Of a stretch of 64,000 nucleotides of DNA, positions 57,645 through 64,000 are shown one piece after another (the first letter of the stretch is position 1; each line of letters opens with the position of its first letter). The notes below the pieces were generated by a model, which was not told where the DNA came from, made no database searches, and saw only the letters and a program-made list of their open reading frames with translations. Both the position numbers and the translations under genes were made by a program. The stretch spans positions 23,958,674 through 24,022,673 of the forward strand of contig OY294048.1 of assembly GCA_958510825.1 (NCBI GenBank), written 5' to 3'. The stretch comes from Brachypterus glaber (Eukaryota > Arthropoda > Insecta > Coleoptera > Kateretidae).

Positions 57645-59770
57645 CACTACTGGAAAGAATTAAGGGAACAAAAAAAAATCCCAAATTTTTTTGTGATTTT
57701 TGAAAGGCTGTATCTCAGTGAAAAATGGTCGTATGGAGATTAAAAAAAGCTTTAAGTTTCCAGTTTTGAGATCTTTTGGCAATTTTTTTTGTGAGATACG
57801 GTTATCGCGCAACCATAGGAAATAGAGTGAGATAAAAAAATTCCATTTTTTTCTTTTTCAGTCTTAATTTTTTTTTTCAATTAAACCAATACAAAGGCTA
57901 GATAGCTTGTTTATTCAGTTCGAATTTGATTTTTTATTATTTTCTCTACATCGATTTTTTGCTGAGATATTCGACTTTTAATGAAAAAGGATCCTTTTAT
58001 TTTTGATCATCGATATCTCAGCAACTAATGACCGCACAGTAAATCAAAGGGCGGTTTTAAAAACTTGAATGAATTGTCTATAAGCACCCACCATGGTTTT
58101 TAAAGAAAAATTTTAAAAAAATTAAAAAAATGACTTTTTACTGTTTTTTAGAAAATCTACGGATTATTTACAAATTTTGATGAATCGACTAATGTTGAGT
58201 GTAATTTTTACAGCTTAAGGTACCCACAATAACCCTGTAAATTTACAAGTTGATCCATGGAACCGATTTTCTGTTCCAAATGATCAAACTTTTAAAAAGA
58301 ATTAAAGGAACACTCCGTAATCATTATCAAAATGAAAAAAAAAATTTTTACTTCGACTTTACCCACAATTTTACATCAGATATCGCTTAAATTTAAGGAA
58401 AAAAAAATAAAAAATAAAAAAAAAATAAAAATTTTTTTCAAAAAATTTGATTTTTTTTCTTTTGGAAAAGTTGCTGGACATTTCATAAAACAATAGCTAG
58501 TTGTTTCTGGTACGGTTTCAATTTTCATTATTTAACGGCCGGCATTTGCGTTACCCAAAGCGTACCACGTGGAGGTTGCACGGTCGGATTTACGCTTCTT
58601 GTGCATTACTAGGGTGGACCTTATATTTTTTTATTTTTTTAAATTTCCATTTAGGCGTAACTAGAAAATTCTGTAAATATGAGAGTAATCAAACTTCTCT
58701 AAGGCCCCTAAAATTAGTAAAATTACCCATAAATCGTAAAAAATCGTTGAAAATTGTCTTTAACTCTTGTATAAATAAAAAATTTAAAGTGCTTGAAATG
58801 TCATTTTTTTCCTTTTGAGCATACAAAATTATGTGTCCAATTTTAAAATGATTGAAAGATTCTAACCCGTGCCGATAATCCTCCAAAGTTGCCCCTAACA
58901 CTAAAATTTACGCATGTCTACCATAAATGTGAGTCAAAGGGTAAACAAACATTTTAAAAATGTAGATCGTACTGAATTTGTAGAAGAATAAAAACAACTG
59001 GATATTGTTTCCTTAAAAATCCAGAAACTTTTCCTAAAAATAAAAAAAAAATAAAATGTTTGTTTTGCCGGCCGTTAAACAATGATTTTTTTTTATTTTG
59101 TTAAGTTGCTGGATATTTAAGAAAACAATATCTAGTCGTTTCTGACACGATTCGGCCTTTAATTATACTAATCTGAACTGAACATTTAATTCAAAGTTGA
59201 TACGCCGAACTGAATTTCGAACTCGATTTACACACATTCATAAGCTTGATTTTCAATTTTCTGCAAACTTAATTCCGCGTTTAAAAACAGCTTTTTTCAA
59301 AACTACTCTTTTTTTTGGTAAAAAAAAATTAACAAAAGTTTTTTTCAAAACTTTTATTGTTTTTTAATTTTTTATCATGGTCAGGCGGTATTTAACTGAG
59401 CCGGAAGTTGCCCATTTAGTGACTCTTGTTGAAGAGGGTTACACCTATCGCAGTATCGGCGATAGGTTGGGTGTAAGCGCATCAGTCGTATCTCGAGCTT
59501 ATGCGCGATACCAAGAAACCGCTGAACACCGTCGACGGCCGGGGCAAGGTCGAGATCGTGTGACTACCCGTAGGGATGAGCGGGCAATCGTTCGTTGTGT
59601 TCGACTTTTTACCGTGCAACCTCCACGTGGTACGCTTTGGGTAACGCAAATGCCGGCCGTTAAATAATGAAGATTAAAACCGTATGGGAAACAACAAGAT
59701 ATTGTTTTCTGAAATGTCCAGCAACTTTTCCAAAGGAAAAAAAAATCAAAAATTTTTTGAAATTTTTTTT
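57645..59770 (+). mobile_element. Rearranged Tc1-like element
   Basis: ACTACTGGAAAGAATTAAGG at 57645 (TA just before) is a typical Tc1-like terminal repeat; a similar AAGAATTAAAGGAACACTCC lies at 58300. An inverted repeat pairs 58438-58589 with 59613-59767, sharing GTTGCTGGACATTTCA, TTAACGGCCGGCATTTGCGT and GTACCACGTGGAGGTTGCAC. A partial third copy is at 59070-59155. Only the N-terminal part of a transposase is present. The right terminal repeat is not found. Confidence 0.6.
59377..59667 (+). pseudogene. Tc1-like transposase, N-terminal DNA-binding part only
   Basis: MVRRYLTEPEVAHLVTLVEE and GYTYRSIGDRLGVSASVVSR form the first helix-turn-helix. AYARYQETAEHRRRPGQGRD begins the second, with the GRPR-like hook (RRPGQGR). 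From about codon 75 the frame enters the inverted repeat (VQPPRGTLWVTQMPAVK) and stops, so the DDE domain is absent. It could bind Tc1-type ends but not transpose them. Confidence 0.75.
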
Positions 59771-59900
59771 ATTTTTTTTAATTTATTTTTGAAAACTCCC
59801 CAGCCCTAGATATGATCCACCTCTATTTCCTTATATTCCTGGGATACATAAAGACCGTTTCTAAAGGATAGGCATGTACTTATACTCCAACTAAATAATT

Positions 59901-61090
59901 TTGTCAAAAAATGACTCTTCACAGGTTGACAAATGCTTCCAATGTTCACTGTGTCCTAAATTTTTTAAAACAAATAGAGGCCTTAAATCACATACAACCC
60001 GGAGTCATACAGGAACAGTGAAATCTAATTTTAAATCTTCTGAAACAATTACTGAAAATTCCAGTAACTCCTCAAACTTTATTGAAGATCCCTCTGATGA
60101 TATATTATCTTCCCTCTTAAAATTACGTTCACGTGGAAAAATCATAACAAAAATTCCTAAGGCGTCAAGAATTTAAGCGGGTGAAAAATTATTAGACTGT
60201 ATTAACGAAGTATGTACTGAAAATTCAAAAAACTCTTGGAAGAAGCTACTTTGTTTTTCTCATTCCTGTTTCAAAATTTTTCATAAAAATGTTAAAAGTA
60301 AGAAATCTTCATTATCTTCCAAAATTAATAAATTATTAAGAGATTATCCTTCCTGCACCATCTTAAACGACGACAAGTTTTGTTCTTACGTACCCAAAAA
60401 AACAAATTTGGAAAAGGCTAATGATGACGACGAATTTTTATGTGAAAATAAACTAGAACTTAAGATGGCTCATCGGGTGTCCTTAAAACTCTCTGAGGGA
60501 GATGTAAGAGGGGCTTTGAAGTTGGCATGCTCTGACGACATTGTTGTTCCAGCTAATAAAGTAAATACAGCTATTATGCAAGAGAAGCACCCACCGAAAA
60601 ATATTCAGTCTAGTAACCCAACAACTGAGATTAATCATAAACAATTGCAAATTAATGAAGTTGATGTTAAATCTGCTATTTTAAGTTTTTCAAAAAGCTC
60701 AAGTGCAGGAATCGATGGTCTTCGTCCTTGCCATTTACAAGATTTAACAGATTCTCGTAATGGAGACATTGCTCAAAAGTTACTGGTTGGGTTGAGGAAT
60801 TTAATAAATAAAATTTTAAGGGGTGAAATACCTCAATTTATAAAATCTACTTTACTACAGAGATAAGCCCCAAAAACAGTAGATTTTTTGGGGCTTATCT
60901 CTGTTCCCTTAAAAAAAAGATGGTGGATGAAGGCCCATCGCTATTGGCTTAACTCTACGCCGATTATCATCAAAATGTGTTGTAAAAGAAATTCGAACCG
61001 TGAAGTTGAAAATTTTTCTCCGACACAACTTGGTTTTGGAATATCCGGAGGTGCTGAAGCTGCTGTTCATGCACTACGTTCCCTTATTAA
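59901..61090 (+). pseudogene. RLE-type LINE, N-terminal part (zinc finger and RT start)
   Basis: The frame from 59901 (TTG; no ATG nearby) has a C2H2 finger, CSLCPKFFKTNRGLKSHTTR then SH. A TAA at 60174-60176 interrupts it, but the same frame continues through KSSLSSKINKLLRDYPSCTI to MEKANDDDEF at 60408, then SAILSFSKSSSAGIDGLRPC, the usual start of an RLE-LINE polymerase. A stop at 60866 falls in a perfect short hairpin (AGATAAGCCCC...GGGGCTTATCT, 60860-60902). After it the RPIAIGLTLRRL-type motif is readable only with frameshifts. The frame then recovers with LGFGISGGAEAAVHALRSLI up to the hAT insertion. Confidence 0.7.
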
Positions 61091-62279
61091 CAGTGATCGG
61101 ACTTCGGATTTTTTAACAGGTCCGCATTAAGGAAAACGTGATTTATAGTATTTACTAACAACATTACTTGCATTATATAGAGATATTGTTTTTGGTATTA
61201 CTATAGTAAATAAAAGCGTTAGGTAAGAAATTATTCTAGTATTTTAATTTCAAAGTAAATAATTTAATTTTTTTATATTTGTTTTGGAACTAATGCATTT
61301 CTTTTTGTATTAAAAATCCATTTATGTAAAGAAAATTACCTTTTAGCAATTTATTTATTAGTGTATTTTCAACCCAAATGGCTTCTTCTCTTGTTAATTT
61401 TTTATAAATATTATTCATTATTTGCAATCCACGATTTCTCTCTAAAATGTTTAGTTTACATTGAATTTTGTCCCTATTGTTCCAGTATTGTATTCAATGT
61501 CTATATTATCCTGTTGTGATAAATTTTTTGCTTGTTTTATTGAGAGAGCATCTTCTTTTAAAATAAATATAACTCTAACAAGGAACGTTAGTAAACGATT
61601 AATGATTTTTAGTTTTACAAAATAACAAAAAAAAAACTGTTATGATTAAAAGAAACTGCTGCCGACAAAAGTATTTGCGAGAGCATAACAAAAGGCGTAG
61701 ATTATATCAAGTCGGGTGCGATTTGCGTAACTTCGGTCTAATTCGTATCTGCAGCATAAGTACGAGTTAACCGCCACCTACAGACTATATAAAACATTAA
61801 AAAGATTTTTTTTTACTGACAAGGAAAGTAATATTGAAAAAAAAGTTAGTTAAAAATTGGTTACATTTTAATAAGTGGATTAATTTTAATTTTATATTTA
61901 ACAACCTAGGAACGACACCAAATATTGGAATTTGTTCGATTATCTTAAAAAAAGGAAAAAACATATTTATGCTTATGTATTACATTGCAGAAATAAACTA
62001 TAACTATAACTATGTGCACACTGTTTTTGTTTTACTTTTTATTTTATTTGAGTTTTTAAATTAGTTTAATTGTACAGGGATATTTAAAATAATACAAATA
62101 AACAAAAGAGCAAAATTAAATGAATTGTCTTACTTTAAAATAAAAACAAAACAAGAATTCCATAACAATAATAATGTATTTTTGTTACTTTAAATACAAT
62201 TTAAATGATTTTGCGTTTTATGAAATTATTTTGTTTTCCTTAATGCGAACCTGTTAAAAAATCCAAAGTCCGATCACTG
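61091..62279. mobile_element. 1189-bp non-autonomous hAT element
   Basis: Terminal inverted repeats of about 46 bp, starting CAGTGATCGGACTTCGGATT and ending with the inverse, are flanked by an 8-bp duplication CTTATTAA (61083-61090 and 62280-62287). Eight-base duplications with CAGTG-type ends define hAT elements. Removing the element and one duplication restores the LINE reading frame from SLIN to YEKSF. The interior has no transposase; a 76-codon frame (61834-62064) is unrecognised. Confidence 0.9.
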
Positions 62280-64000
62280 CTTATTAATTATGAAAAATCT
62301 TTTGAAAAACAAATTGTTTTGAAAGTGGACTTCACGAACGCTTTTAATCTTATTCGTCGCGACGTTCTTTTAAATTCTATTTACGAAGAATTTCCAGAGA
62401 TTTATCAATATATTTACGCAAGCTATGGAGAACCTTCAAATCTTTTATACGGAAAGACTATCATAAAATCTGAGGAGGGCGTACAACAAGGTGATCCCCT
62501 TAGTCCTTTTTTATTTTGTCACACGGCTATGCCTTTGTTAGCTGGTTTAAAATCACCGTTTAACGTATGGTTCCTTGATGATGGTTTACTTGCTGGAACT
62601 ATGGACACTGTTTTGGAGGATTTAAATTTTATTGTAAAAGAAGGTCCTAAATATGGGCTCTTCTTAAATAAAGAAAAATGCGAAATTTACAATTTGAACT
62701 GCAAAAATTTAGATGTTGATCAATTTAGTCAAATGAAGGTTATCAAGCAAGGCTATTTAGAGCTACTCGGTGCTCCTCTTGGCAAAGACGCTGAAATCAG
62801 TATTCTTCACAAGAAAACCAATTCGTTAGAAATTTTGGGTAATAGAATTCTTTTATTAGAGCCACACCAAGCTTTTTACCTTTTAAAAAATTGCATTTCA
62901 ATGCCCCGATTACAATGTTTATTAAGAACATCTCCTTTATATAAACAGAAAATTTTATTAAATACTTTTCATGAAGCTCTCCGTAACATTTTCTGTGCTG
63001 TAACTAATATTGATTTATCAGATGTTCAATGGTTACAAACTTCTCTCCCTGTAAAATATGGTGGTTTGGGCCTTCGTCGTTCAATGGATATTGCTCTGCC
63101 AAGTTTCATTTCATCTTGCAAGGCAAATTCTTACCTTGTCAGATTATTATTAATTAAATTTGATCAAATAAAATTATATGGAATCGAAGAAGCAGTGGAC
63201 CAATGGAAAGCTTTGACAAAATGCAATCCTCCTTCTTTATATTGGGATACCTCTATTATTGAGATGGCATCAAACCTTTTAAAACAAAAAGCCAACTCTT
63301 TAAAGGATAAATCCCGCCTAAATGCTATTACTCAAAAAGAATCAGGTTATTGGTTAAACGTTCTGCCAGTATCAAGTTTAGGACTACTTTTAAATAAACA
63401 TTTTTTAAGAATATGCATTGATTTAAGAATTGGCTCAAATAGAACAGTAAGCCCTCACATTTGTTGTGGAGACTGCGTTGATTCATCAGGGACTCACGGA
63501 CTTTCTTGTAGATTTTGCAAAGGTCGCCATTCTCGACATAGGGAGGTTAATAACATTATAAAAAAAGCCCTATCAACAATTGGCTTTCACGCAATTCTTG
63601 AACCTCCCGGTTTAAACGCAAGATTAGATGGTAAGAGACCTGATGGCATGACCCTAGTACCATATAAGTATGGTAAATGCCTTGTATGGGACTTTACCTG
63701 TATAGATTCAGTTACTCCTTCTTACTTGAGAATAAATGCCAAAAACGCTGGTGCCGCTGCTGAGAAAGCAGAAATAAATAAAATTAAGAATTATAAATCT
63801 CTGTCAAAATACTATATATTTATGCCAATTGCGATAGAAACATTTGGCTCTAAAGGTCCCATGGCTAAAAGTTTCTTTAAAGAAATCTGCAAACAATTGG
63901 TTGAAACTACGGGTAATCCATTAGAAGGTATTTTCTTTTTACAAAGGATCAGCATAGCAATACAAAGAGGCAATGGAATTGCTGTTTTGGGAACTTTGAC
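62280..64000 (+). CDS. RLE-type LINE: RT and restriction-like endonuclease (runs off window)
   Basis: Continuous open frame of 573 codons to the window end. RT motif A is VLKVDFTNAFNLI, motif B EEGVQQGDPLSPFLF, and motif C WFLDDGLLAG (LDD instead of the usual ADD). Then KYGLFLNKEKCEIY, a long thumb/linker with KYGGLGLRRS, a CCHC finger CGDCVDSSGTHGLSC, and GRHSRH. KRPDGMTLVP followed by KCLVWDFT fits the R/K-PD-x12-15-D core of the restriction-like endonuclease of R2/NeSL/CRE-type LINEs. The final SIAIQRGNGIAVLGTL is conserved in such proteins. It is continuous with 59901-61090 once the hAT element is removed. This half is intact. Confidence 0.85.

Noticed and set aside
58501..58901. Frames across the left inverted repeat of the Tc1-like element as genes
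   Set aside because: They read through the non-coding inverted repeat and contain no family motif.

Overview
This is an AT-rich, intron-and-transposon-type eukaryotic window, most likely from an insect with a repeat-rich genome. The evidence is a nested pile-up of arthropod-type elements: a DUF4817/DD41D mariner, Tc1-like, pogo-like and hAT elements, Gypsy, CR1-, R1- and RLE-type LINEs and Penelope-like elements. There are also large palindromes, satellites and microsatellites. Only one piece of a probable host gene is visible: a terminal exon on the minus strand (56278-56414) matching the C-terminus of mitochondrial 3-hydroxyisobutyryl-CoA hydrolase (HIBCH). No bacterial features, tRNA or rRNA were recognised.

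Layout. 1-2014: end of a satellite followed by a 1.75-kb foldback palindrome whose arms hold about 205-bp tandem units and a small TTAA-flanked MITE. 2.0-8.0 kb: MITEs and a LINE tail. 8.0-11.1 kb: T-rich tandem repeat interrupted by a 938-bp foldback and a LINE tail. 12.0-20.2 kb: a diverged satellite of GC-box/AT units (about 285-bp period, strand-switching), split by a LINE tail and ending in a second one-armed copy of the 1-2014 foldback. 21.3-24.1 kb: a broken Gypsy element with an inverted segment, integrase and probable 3' LTR. 24.2-36.0 kb: a minus-strand LTR element (5' LTR about 1.08 kb, PBS, gag, part of an OARD1/TARG1-like macro domain, PPT, truncated 3' LTR). It is interrupted by a 2.2-kb DD41D mariner and by a foldback that itself contains a pogo-like element. 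36.0-40.2 kb: a LINE tail and a nearly complete CR1-like LINE with ORF1 and ORF2. 40.2-42.6 kb: a Penelope-like element with RT and GIY-YIG domains, bounded by 285-bp inverted repeats that each carry a hammerhead-ribozyme-like core. 43.4-44.5 kb: a 99-bp minisatellite.

44.9-48.8 kb: three 5'-truncated R1-clade LINE copies, all in one orientation, each with its 3' end on a (GACA)n array and two of them cut at their 5' ends by the next array. 49.6-49.8 kb: a 200-N gap. 49.9-51.6 kb: a DUF7869-encoding TIR element. 53.2-55.2 kb: a second Penelope-like element with an inverted partial copy. 56.3 kb: the HIBCH exon. 56.7-59.8 kb: MITE, AT-microsatellite and Tc1-like debris. 59.9 kb to the window end: an RLE-type LINE (C2H2 finger, RT, CCHC and PD-(D/E)xK-like endonuclease), split by a 1189-bp hAT element with 8-bp target duplications, with its reading frame running off the window.

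The genes do not form a pathway; they are independent mobile elements. The most distinctive signals are the gag plus macro-domain LTR element, the microsatellite-targeting R1-like LINE series, the ribozyme-bearing Penelope inverted repeats, and the satellite-linked foldback.
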